Below, in pieces: positions 35,246 to 42,406 of a stretch of 64,000 nt of DNA. The notes beneath the pieces are model-generated. The model did not search any database. It saw only the letters and a program-made list of their open reading frames with translations, and had not been told where the DNA came from. The position numbers and the translations under genes are program-made. Source of the stretch: Infirmifilum sp. NZ. GTDB taxonomy: Archaea > Thermoproteota > Thermoprotei > Thermofilales > Thermofilaceae. Position 1 is the first letter of the stretch, and each line of letters begins with the position of its first letter. Location: contig NZ_CP094288.1 of assembly GCF_022693705.1 (NCBI RefSeq), positions 1,754,526 to 1,818,525 on the forward strand. Direction: 5' to 3'.

Positions 35246-35911
35246 GTGATCGACGCGACGCTGAGCGAGGTAGTCTCGATAACCCTTCTATCTTTACGTG
35301 TCTCGGCGACGGCCGTAGCCCTATCCTCAGCCTTCGGGCTCCCTCTGGGAGCATTCATCGCCAGTAGGGAGTTTAGGGGCAAGCACGTCGCAGTCACCGT
35401 GATAAACACGCTGATGGGCACGCCCCCCGTTCTCCTGGGCCTCCTCCTCTACCTCCTCCTCTCCCGCCAAGGCCCCCTCGGCTGGACAGGCCTCCTCTTC
35501 ACCCCCGAGGCCATGATCGTCGCCCAGTTCCTCCTGACCCTCCCGATAACCACAGGCCTCACCATCACAGCGGTCGAGTCGTTGCCCAGGGACCTTAGGG
35601 AGCTCGTGCGCTCGCTGAGGGCCAGCGCCCTGTACGAGGCGCTACTCCTCCTGAACGAGTCCCGCGTCAACCTCCTGGGCGCGGTCCTCGCTGCGCTGGG
35701 CCGGGCGATATCGGAGGTGGGAGCTGTTATCATCGTCGGGGGAAACATAAGGTACCAGACACGGGTCCTCACAACGGCCATCGTCTACTACACGAACGCC
35801 GGCGAGTTCGACACCGCGATCGCTCTCGGCGCGGTCCTCGCCCTCGTCTACCTCGCCGTCAACACCGCCGTGATCATCCTGAAGATCAGGGTGGGGAAGA
35901 GTGCCGCTTGA
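35246..35911 (+). CDS. tupB: Tungstate ABC transporter permease
   Basis: 221 residues, five to six membrane helices. The ATPase-docking loop is recognisable at LPRDLRELVRSLRASALYEAL, and EVGAVIIVGGNIRYQTRVLTTAI is a strong TupB-family signature. The GTG at 35246 is chosen because AGGAGGG lies 9 nt upstream. An in-frame upstream start at 35210 would place that ribosome site inside the gene. It lies 75 nt after tupA and overlaps tupC by 11 nt. Confidence 0.92.
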   Translation: MIDATLSEVVSITLLSLRVSATAVALSSAFGLPLGAFIASREFRGKHVAVTVINTLMGTPPVLLGLLLYLLLSRQGPLGWTGLLFTPEAMIVAQFLLTLPITTGLTITAVESLPRDLRELVRSLRASALYEALLLLNESRVNLLGAVLAALGRAISEVGAVIIVGGNIRYQTRVLTTAIVYYTNAGEFDTAIALGAVLALVYLAVNTAVIILKIRVGKSAA

Positions 35912-36596
35912 AGCACAAGAGGTGTCGAAGAGCTACGATGGAAGACCCGTGCTCAAGAGCGTGAGCCTGATCGCCGAGAGGGGGCAGGTGACGTGCCTCA
36001 TAGGCCCCAACGGCTCTGGAAAGACCACCCTCCTCCGCATACTCGCCCTCCTCGAGAAGCCGGACTCCGGGAGGATCCTCCTCGACGGCGAAGACCTCTC
36101 GCTCAAAGTCAGGGAGCGCGCCGCCAGGATAGCCTACATGCCCCAGAGGCCAGTCGCCCTAACCGCAAGCGTCTACGGAAACGTATACCTACCCCTGAGG
36201 GCAAGCGGCGTCCCAGGCCCCGAGGCCTCGAAGAGGGCGAAGAAGTACCTAGACCTCCTAGGCCTCACTGAGCTCGAGGACAAGCCCGCCCAGAGGCTCT
36301 CCGGGGGGCAGCGGCAGCTCCTCGCCATAGCGAGGGCGCTGGCGCTTGAGCCAGACCTGCTCCTGCTCGACGAGCCGACGAGCCACCTAGACCCCTCAAA
36401 CGCCTCCAAGGTGAGGGCGCTGATAAGGGAGTACGTTAAATCGCGGAGCATCGTAGCGGTCATCGTCTCCCACTCCCCCCAGGAGGTCGCGGAGCTCTCC
36501 GACAAGACCGTGCTGCTCTTCGATGGGGCCGTGAAAGGAGTCTACACGCGACAAGCCGTGAGCGAGGAGCTACTAAAACTCTTTCACCTTTACTGA
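35901..36596 (+). CDS. tupC: Tungstate ABC transporter ATPase
   Basis: 231 residues, one ABC domain: Walker A GPNGSGKTT, Q-loop YMPQRPVAL, signature RLSGGQRQL, Walker B LLLLDEPTSHLD and switch His in IVSHSPQE. The length is that of a bare nucleotide-binding domain with no C-terminal regulatory (TOBE) extension, as usual for TupC. The GTG start overlaps tupB. It completes the importer. Confidence 0.93.
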   Translation: MPLEAQEVSKSYDGRPVLKSVSLIAERGQVTCLIGPNGSGKTTLLRILALLEKPDSGRILLDGEDLSLKVRERAARIAYMPQRPVALTASVYGNVYLPLRASGVPGPEASKRAKKYLDLLGLTELEDKPAQRLSGGQRQLLAIARALALEPDLLLLDEPTSHLDPSNASKVRALIREYVKSRSIVAVIVSHSPQEVAELSDKTVLLFDGAVKGVYTRQAVSEELLKLFHLY

Positions 36597-36612
36597 AAGC
36601 CCTAAAGCAGAT

Positions 36613-36625
36613 AAAAGCATATATA
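36613..36625 (+). promoter_or_regulatory. TATA-type promoter sharing a 13-mer with the tupA promoter
   Basis: AAAAGCATATATA here is identical to 34177-34189 in the tupA promoter. It precedes the ATG at 36647 by 22 nt, ideal for leaderless transcription. The palindrome found at tupA is absent here. Confidence 0.55.
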
Positions 36626-36646
36626 GAGCGAGTGTGAAGATTCATC

Positions 36647-36976
36647 ATGGCTCCGACCAAGCTAGGGCTAGACGAGAAGGCTGAAGCCGCCCTCAGCTAC
36701 CTCCTCGGCGCGATAACCGGAATAATCTTCCTCATCCTCGAGCCCGAAAACTACTTCGTCAGGTTCCACGCAGCCCAGTCAACCCTCGCATCAATCACGA
36801 TATTCATCCTCACCCTAGCACTGCCCTTCCTCTGGTTCCTGTGGAGCCTCCTCAGCCTCATAGTCCTCATAGTCGGAATCATCAAGTCGCTACAAGGAGA
36901 GCTCTACAAGTTCCCCCTCATCGGAGACCTGGCAGCACAGCTCGTAAAGCCACCACCCCCACCTCCCCCACCCTGA
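36647..36976 (+). CDS. DUF4870/Tic20-like small membrane protein
   Basis: 109 residues with three membrane helices. LDEKAEAALSYLLGAITGIIFLILEPENYFVRFHAAQS is the pattern of the DUF4870 group (small three-helix proteins with a conserved Arg-Phe-His-Ala-x-Gln motif after helix 1). It ends in a run of eight prolines. Function unknown. It has its own promoter after tupC. Confidence 0.75.
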   Translation: MAPTKLGLDEKAEAALSYLLGAITGIIFLILEPENYFVRFHAAQSTLASITIFILTLALPFLWFLWSLLSLIVLIVGIIKSLQGELYKFPLIGDLAAQLVKPPPPPPPP

Positions 36977-37163
36977 AAAACCGAGATTTTTCTCGTCTGA
37001 AAGCCAGCTTAAGGCAAGGGTAGCGAATCCTCCAGGAGCCAGGCGTGCTCGTGCCCGAGGTCGATCCACGCAGAGGCCTCCAGCAACGCTTAACTCCAAC
37101 CGCAAAACTCCGTAGCCGCTCTATCAGTGTTTCACGGGCCCCTCACCTCCAGCAGTACATCGC

Positions 37164-37745
37164 TCAGGGCTCTACCGGCGCACCGCATTTAGGGCAGGCG
37201 CTGAGCGTCTCCCGCTACGCCCGCTCGGCTACCTCGAGCCACATGACTCTCCTCTCCTCCCCACCCTCCCACTTGGCCACTAGGGCGACGGGCACCCTAC
37301 CAGCCCTCATCGGCTTAACGGGTACCTCGGCTACGCACTCGGCCTCGCCCGGGTCCAGCCACTCCACCTCGCCCTCCAGCAGAAGCCTCGCCCTGCCGCT
37401 GAGCGACACCTTCAGGGAGCCCCACTCACCAGCAGCCAGCCGGAGGGGCCTCGACCGACGCAATGAGGCCCTGCTGCACCGCGGCTTGCTGCCCAGCCGG
37501 CTGCACCTGCCTCGCCGCCGACTCGAGGAGCCCAGCAACCTCCCTATGACCCCCCTCCCTAGCGAGGTCCAAGGGAGTTTTGCCCTCATTGTCCCTAGCG
37601 TTCACGTCTGCGCCACTCTTGATGAGGAGCCTAGCCACATCCACATGGCCATGAGCGGCGGCGAAGTGCAGCGGCGTAAATCCAAACTTGCCCCTTGCGT
37701 TGACGTCTGTGCCGCGCTCGAGGAGCTCTGGATAAAAAGCTTACT
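37164..37745 (-). pseudogene. Ankyrin-repeat protein remnant with beta domain and zinc-ribbon tail
   Basis: Read on the minus strand, two ankyrin repeats remain ([23 protein letters not shown], then [23 protein letters not shown]), with no start codon ahead of the first. A frameshift near 37430-37450 moves into a beta-sandwich segment (WGSLKVSLSGRARLLLEGEVEW...VALVAKWEGGEERRVMWLEV). This ends at TAG (37215-37217), but the same frame continues RETLSACPKCGAPVEP to a TGA at 37164-37166, half a zinc ribbon. So the gene has lost its 5' end, shifted frame once and gained an amber stop. It is probably a dead relative of the zinc-ribbon signalling proteins further right. Confidence 0.65.
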
Positions 37746-37802
37746 TGGGAGTTAGAGCTTTAAAGGACTCGAGCCGGGGCTAGCAGGCTAGCGGGTAGCG
37801 GC

Positions 37803-38060
37803 TCAGCGAAGCGCTAGTTCCCCCTCGCTTGTTCTGAGGTGTGGTATCCAAGGGTTGCCTTGGTATATGTCGAGAGGCAAATAGCCGAAAAACCTTAGGC
37901 TCAGTTCCCAGCTATTGGGGGTTTGTGTGGGTGAGGTGAGGGTTGCATACGTGGCTTTCGAACAGCTCAGAGCTGATGCGCCTCGTTTAAGTGCGAAGAT
38001 AGCCTCCATCGACCAGAAACCAAGCCACGGCTCTCCTTCGACAGGTATTTCACAGTCCAA
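37803..38060 (-). CDS. Possible small gene, unknown
   Basis: An open frame of 85 codons from TTG 38060, with WLGFWSMEAIFALKRGA and FGYLPLDIYQGNPWIPHL. Composition is protein-like, but there is no recognised family. The nearest TATA-like sequence (GTATTTTAAC, 38069-38078) is too close to the start. It lies between a pseudogene and palindromic noncoding DNA, so it may itself be a fragment. I would not rely on it. Confidence 0.3.
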   Translation of the reverse strand: MDCEIPVEGEPWLGFWSMEAIFALKRGASALSCSKATYATLTSPTQTPNSWELSLRFFGYLPLDIYQGNPWIPHLRTSEGELALR

Positions 38061-38090
38061 TGCCTAGTTAAAATACGATAAGGGTTAAGT

Positions 38091-38155
38091 AAAAACGTTT
38101 TTTAATTCACACACCCCTCTTTACTGTCATTGAAGACTTAAACTCATTTAAGTCT
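38091..38155. repeat. Two palindromes downstream of the kinase operon
   Basis: AAAAACGTTTTT (38091-38102) is a perfect 12-bp palindrome. AGACTTAAA (38134-38142) and TTTAAGTCT (38147-38155) are perfect 9-bp arms around CTCA. Both lie 3' of the minus-strand kinase gene (stop at 38199), so they could form a hairpin terminator followed by T-rich sequence, or be protein-binding sites. The rest of 38061-38198 holds no gene. Confidence 0.45.
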
Positions 38156-38198
38156 CTGCGGTTCTTTGAATTCATCTTGACCCTTAGCGATGCTCTTG

Positions 38199-40298
38199 CT
38201 AGCTACTATGATGCTTCAACGCCTTAGCTAACGCCTCCTCTAATTCCGAGGCTTTCGGCCTCTTTTTCGGCTCCTTGTTTAAGGCCTCTTTGAGAGCAAT
38301 AACCGTTTCCTCGGGGAGATTCTGGCGGAGCAGAGGCACGGGGATATTGGGAGGGCTCGGAGGTGAGGAGGTAATGGTCTCTACGGCAGTCACCGCCAAG
38401 GAGTAAACGTCGCCTTCTCGGCTGTAAACTCCCTGTGTCATAAGCTCTGGAGGAGCGTAAACGGGCGTGTAGGCGAACTTCAGCAGCCTCCTCGCTGTTT
38501 CAAACCTATCGAGGATAACAGCGGTATAGAGGTCGGCGAGGACCGGCTCCATGCTCGAGTACAGGAGTACGTTTTCTGGCTTCAGGTCCCCGTGCACTAC
38601 CCCGTGCTCGTGCAGAACAGCTACCTTGTGGGCGACCCTTGTAGCGACCTCCAGGCGGCGCTTTAAGGGATAGCCGCCCTCGATGAAGCCTCTCAGGCTC
38701 CCGCCGTCAACGTACTCCTGAACCAGCGCAAAGACCTCACGCTCGCTCTCCCCAGTTACAGCGCTCGAGACTGTGAACTTCCCGGCCTCGAGCGCCTCCA
38801 CGACGACCTTCTCGCCTTTGTTCACCTTCTCAGCTGTCTTCGCGGCGTGGTACGCCTCTGTGACCAAGGTGGCTGGGTCGCCGTACATGGGATCAAAAAC
38901 CTTCACGGCGACAAGCCTGTCAGATAGTATGTCGCGAGCTTTATACGTCGCCGCGAAGCCTCCCTGCCCTAGTTGCTCGTGAATAGCGAATCGACGGTTC
39001 AGTATTCTTCCTACGAGTTCGGGAATCTCGCCCAAGCTCTCCGGAACACTCACGCTGAGATCCTGAGAGGATTCGAGAGCGAACTCTTGCCCCATCAATT
39101 CAACCGTCTGCTTCACGGTTACGCGGAGGGTGTTTTCACCCGGGGAGATCGGAATAAGAAGCGTGTGGAATCCCTTCTCCTCCGTCCTCGCGCTTACGCT
39201 TTCACGCTCACGCGAGGCGAGAACAGTGACTCTTTCCAAGCTCTCCCTGCCTGAAGGCGTATTCACAACGATCTTGGCTTCGAGGAAAGGCCTCCCCCCG
39301 ATTCTCTGCAGGCGCATCAGCTTCACCTCAGGATTAATGGCGGTTTTCCTGGCTACCCCCACCCAGTCTACCAGCGAGAAAACAAGGCTCTCTCCTAGAA
39401 AGTCTGCCTCCTCGACTTCGGGGACTGGGAGGTAAGCGAAGTCCCGGGGGCGGCCAAGCCCGTCAAGCACGACGAACCGCCTCCGCAGGAAGGCAAAAAC
39501 GAGCCCATTACCTGTAAGCACGTTCACTACGGGGTCCACTAGAGAACTGGTCCAAACCACTGCGCCGTCGCGCACGCTTAAGCTCAGCAAATCAGGGCTC
39601 TTGGGCTCCCAAACTAGAATCGCATCGCCCAGCTGGGCAACTCGCGGCTCGCTGAACGGTAGCTCTCTCCTCCACCCTCTACTGAGCGACGCGACCTCTC
39701 TCCTCCTAACCGACAAGAGATCTGCGCCGAACAGGAAAAGGCGGAGCTCGTTTACTATAGGCTCACTGTCACGGTACACCTCCTCCAGCTGGGACCCCGC
39801 TAGCTGGAAAGTTATGTGCCCGGAAACCGTTGATAGAGAAACGAGTTTTCCGCTTGAAGCTAGTTCCTGCGGTACTACATTGAGCTGCTTTTCAGCCACA
39901 ACCTCCCCGAGGCAGTTCAACGCGAGAAGGCTGGACTTCAGGAGACCAGCCCTCGCGAGAACGAAGAGGTGGTCTCCGCTAAACGCGACGGGACCTATTT
40001 TCTGGCTGAACCTCCTCTCCGCAACTACGCCGTCCTGGTTCAGGAACACAACCCTGTCGCCTTCCCGTGACGTGCAGACGAGAGCAAAGCTTCCTTTACA
40101 GGTTCCAGACGCCTTGTAGCCTGCCTCAGCCTCGTAGAGCAACTTAGGGGAAGCCCCGTTGGCCGAGAAAACCATTAGCCTGCCGCCGCTCTGCACAGTC
40201 GCAAAGATGGTGTCGCTCAACGCCCTGAGCTTGACTACCCTCCCGGGAAGCTTGTACGCCTCCGCTACGGAGTACTCGGTCAGCCTTAGTGGCTCCAT
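38199..40298 (-). CDS. Ser/Thr protein kinase fused to a propeller-like sensor domain
   Basis: 699 residues. Residues 1-300 are repetitive beta strands of a WD/PQQ-like propeller (for example VVWTSSLVDPVVNVLTGNGL). About 310-415 is Ig-like. A protein kinase domain follows (about 430-695): LGQGGFAATYKARD (Gly loop), VAVKVF (Lys), VVHGDLKPENVLL (catalytic loop, HGD for HRD), VLADLYTA (DLY replaces DFG, the metal Asp kept) and YAPPELM with EGDVYSLAVTAVE. The catalytic set is intact, so activity is likely. No membrane segment. It is the last gene of a four-gene minus-strand operon, 4 nt after the beta-helix protein gene. Propeller-kinase fusions suggest input sensing by protein contact. Confidence 0.85.
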   Translation of the reverse strand: MEPLRLTEYSVAEAYKLPGRVVKLRALSDTIFATVQSGGRLMVFSANGASPKLLYEAEAGYKASGTCKGSFALVCTSREGDRVVFLNQDGVVAERRFSQKIGPVAFSGDHLFVLARAGLLKSSLLALNCLGEVVAEKQLNVVPQELASSGKLVSLSTVSGHITFQLAGSQLEEVYRDSEPIVNELRLFLFGADLLSVRRREVASLSRGWRRELPFSEPRVAQLGDAILVWEPKSPDLLSLSVRDGAVVWTSSLVDPVVNVLTGNGLVFAFLRRRFVVLDGLGRPRDFAYLPVPEVEEADFLGESLVFSLVDWVGVARKTAINPEVKLMRLQRIGGRPFLEAKIVVNTPSGRESLERVTVLASRERESVSARTEEKGFHTLLIPISPGENTLRVTVKQTVELMGQEFALESSQDLSVSVPESLGEIPELVGRILNRRFAIHEQLGQGGFAATYKARDILSDRLVAVKVFDPMYGDPATLVTEAYHAAKTAEKVNKGEKVVVEALEAGKFTVSSAVTGESEREVFALVQEYVDGGSLRGFIEGGYPLKRRLEVATRVAHKVAVLHEHGVVHGDLKPENVLLYSSMEPVLADLYTAVILDRFETARRLLKFAYTPVYAPPELMTQGVYSREGDVYSLAVTAVETITSSPPSPPNIPVPLLRQNLPEETVIALKEALNKEPKKRPKASELEEALAKALKHHSS

Positions 40299-40302
40299 CG
40301 TC

Positions 40303-41451
40303 TCACTCTAAGCGTTTACCGCAGTACAGGCAGAGCTTTTCCGCCTTGGGGTTTGGAGCCCCGCAGTGGGGGCACTTCCTGTACTCTATCCCTCTCTTTT
40401 GGAAGAACTCCTCGATCGTGCTGAAGAGTATGCTGCGGGTCTGCTCAATGGACTCCGCGGCGCCACCCTTGGCGGCTGAGACAAGCTCCTCGATCACCCT
40501 CCTGGGGAGTTCGCTGAGAGGATGCCCATTCACGGTCTTTTTCGCCATGTCAATGTCGAACTTCATGTGAGCAGACTTGTAGAGTAACTTGCTGGATAGA
40601 ACGTTCTGCACGATCATTAGAGGGGAGCTTCTCCAGTACCAACTCATATAGCTGTAGTAGGATCCGTCGGCGCTTGCCCGCTGCAAGTCGAACTCTTTGC
40701 TCAAGTAGTCGTAGCCTAAGTTAGCCTGCCTTCTGGGGCAAGCACCGGACAGGTAGTGCTCGCACAAAAAGGGGTTTTCAGCATCGTTGCAGAAGTAGCA
40801 AGGCAGGCTCATGACCCGGACGTCTTCCGACTTGACCGATATGTCCCCGTTGCGAGCGGCGATCAGGGGCATGAAGACCGTAACGTTCCCTTCAAGCGTT
40901 AAGTTGCCGTGAACGTAGATCTGGAAGACAGAAGAGTCCTTGATCACGGCCTCTCCCTTCACCTCCCGGGAGCCCGCTACGAGCTTACCGAGTATGATCG
41001 AGCGCGCGTTCACGCTTACGTTTGTGAGACCTACTACGTTCCCGAGGATCAGCGAAGGTGCCTCGATGTGAACTTCACGGGCGAGGATGTTGCCGTAGAC
41101 GACGCACGTGCCGCTACCCCTTATCCTCACCACCCCAGCGCCCTCCGGCTGCTCGCTACGGGCCATGGCACCGACGTCGCCGTTCACGAAGGTGTTCCCG
41201 TCGGCCAGCGAGAAGCTCACGTAGCCACCCGAAAGAATGTTCCCCGAGACTATGCTGTCCTCCTTTATTTCTACCGAGTCGAAGGCCATCATATCGTTGA
41301 GTTGAACGATGTCTGAGTCGGCCACGATCTTCCTGACGGCAACTATGGGTTCAGCGCCCCTGTATCCCCCAAGGATGTGAACAATATCCCTCGTTGAGTC
41401 GTACTTCAGCTTCTCTTCCTCTGGGAACCTCCTCTTCAGCAAACCAGGCAT
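40303..41451 (-). CDS. Beta-helix (bactofilin-like) protein with Cys cluster and C-terminal zinc ribbon
   Basis: 382 residues. Residues 40-215 show the short repeated strands of a beta helix, resembling polymer-forming bactofilins: SIVSGNILSGGYVSF, GNTFVNGDVGAM, CVVYGNILAREVHI, LILGNVVGLTNVSV, FQIYVHGNLTLEGN. A Cys cluster follows (CYFCNDAENPFLC...GACPRRQ), then a helical region, and a zinc ribbon CPHCGAPNPKAEKLCLYCGK at the end. A scaffold or polymer that recruits partners through the ribbon is inferred. It abuts the coiled-coil gene upstream (TAG then ATG) and the kinase gene downstream, so it may be a kinase substrate or platform. Confidence 0.65.
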   Translation of the reverse strand: MPGLLKRRFPEEEKLKYDSTRDIVHILGGYRGAEPIVAVRKIVADSDIVQLNDMMAFDSVEIKEDSIVSGNILSGGYVSFSLADGNTFVNGDVGAMARSEQPEGAGVVRIRGSGTCVVYGNILAREVHIEAPSLILGNVVGLTNVSVNARSIILGKLVAGSREVKGEAVIKDSSVFQIYVHGNLTLEGNVTVFMPLIAARNGDISVKSEDVRVMSLPCYFCNDAENPFLCEHYLSGACPRRQANLGYDYLSKEFDLQRASADGSYYSYMSWYWRSSPLMIVQNVLSSKLLYKSAHMKFDIDMAKKTVNGHPLSELPRRVIEELVSAAKGGAAESIEQTRSILFSTIEEFFQKRGIEYRKCPHCGAPNPKAEKLCLYCGKRLE

Positions 41452-42399
41452 CTACCTCACCCCCTCCACCATTTTAGCGATAACGCCTTTCTCGTCCGGC
41501 TCCTTAGCTTCCGACATCAGCGCGCTCAGCTTCGACTTGATTTTATCCGTATCCACCTTCAGCGGAAAGCCCTCGAGCCGGCCGCTAACGTAGCTCACCA
41601 GCCTATCCTCGATGCTCAGCGGCTTGTTCTCGTCAAGCCTAGGCCCGAAGGTTTCGACAACAGGCTCTTCCCGCTCACCCTTGAACGTTACCCTTACCCT
41701 TGTAACGGGGAGAAACAGCACAGTCTCCCTCTCCTTGACGGAGACCGGCTTAAAGGCGAATCTCAGAAGCTGGCCGCTAACCCTCTCGTACGTCGTGCTC
41801 GCCTCGGAGAGTTTTTCCTTTGCCTTCGACAGCGCCGCTTTGATCTTTTCTAACGACTCAATCCTCCTCGAGATATCGGTCTCGACTGCAAGCCTCACAA
41901 TATCCTTGTCCACGTACTCTGGCTCTAGCAGTTGGTACATGCTCCTGATGTCCTCCATCAAGCTCAGAGTCATATCCATGAGGCGGAACTCATCCTGCGA
42001 AATACTGACGAACTGGTCGAAAACGTTGTCCACGGTTTGAAGGTAGGCCCTCATAATCTCCAGGTAGTGCTCTTTGAAGCCGCTCTCAGCCTCCTTAAGC
42101 CTCTCCTCCACGTACTTGAGATACTCCTCCATGCTCTTCAGCTTGGTGCTAGACTCCAAGTACTCCATCGAAAGTAGCATAGCCTTCAAGTAGATGAGCC
42201 TGATAGCCACGTCACGCCTGTTTTCCTCCAACCTGCTGTGTATGTTTCCCAAAGTGGCGCTCATCGCAGAGGATATGCTTACGAGCCTCTCAAGGTAGCT
42301 GGTGAGCGCTCTCTCCAAGGTGAGGACCTCGCCCCTCAGCTCCCTTATCTCCGCCCTCATGGTGTTGATAGCCTGCATTATCCTTTCGGACTCGGACAC
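41452..42399 (-). CDS. Coiled-coil protein of the kinase operon
   Basis: 315 residues, mostly helical, with coiled-coil stretches at 10-75 and 95-225 (RELRGEVLTLERALTSYLERL; SLEKIKAALSKAKEKLSEA). A beta-containing part follows (KERETVLFLPVTRVRVTFKGE) and a charged C-terminus. No membrane helix. GTG start 7 nt after the upstream gene. Its stop is immediately followed by the ATG of the beta-helix protein. No family recognised. Probably a structural or adaptor subunit. Confidence 0.65.
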   Translation of the reverse strand: MSESERIMQAINTMRAEIRELRGEVLTLERALTSYLERLVSISSAMSATLGNIHSRLEENRRDVAIRLIYLKAMLLSMEYLESSTKLKSMEEYLKYVEERLKEAESGFKEHYLEIMRAYLQTVDNVFDQFVSISQDEFRLMDMTLSLMEDIRSMYQLLEPEYVDKDIVRLAVETDISRRIESLEKIKAALSKAKEKLSEASTTYERVSGQLLRFAFKPVSVKERETVLFLPVTRVRVTFKGEREEPVVETFGPRLDENKPLSIEDRLVSYVSGRLEGFPLKVDTDKIKSKLSALMSEAKEPDEKGVIAKMVEGVR

Positions 42400-42406
42400 G
42401 GGCTTC

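Noticed and set aside
37201-37220. Programmed readthrough of the TAG ending the ankyrin remnant
   Set aside because: The gene already lacks its start and has a frameshift, so decay explains the stop without special decoding.
37045-37755. A 236-codon plus-strand open frame across the ankyrin pseudogene
   Set aside because: Its translation is Ser/Pro/Arg-rich low complexity, while the opposite strand encodes ankyrin repeats and a beta domain. It is a shadow of high-GC coding sequence.
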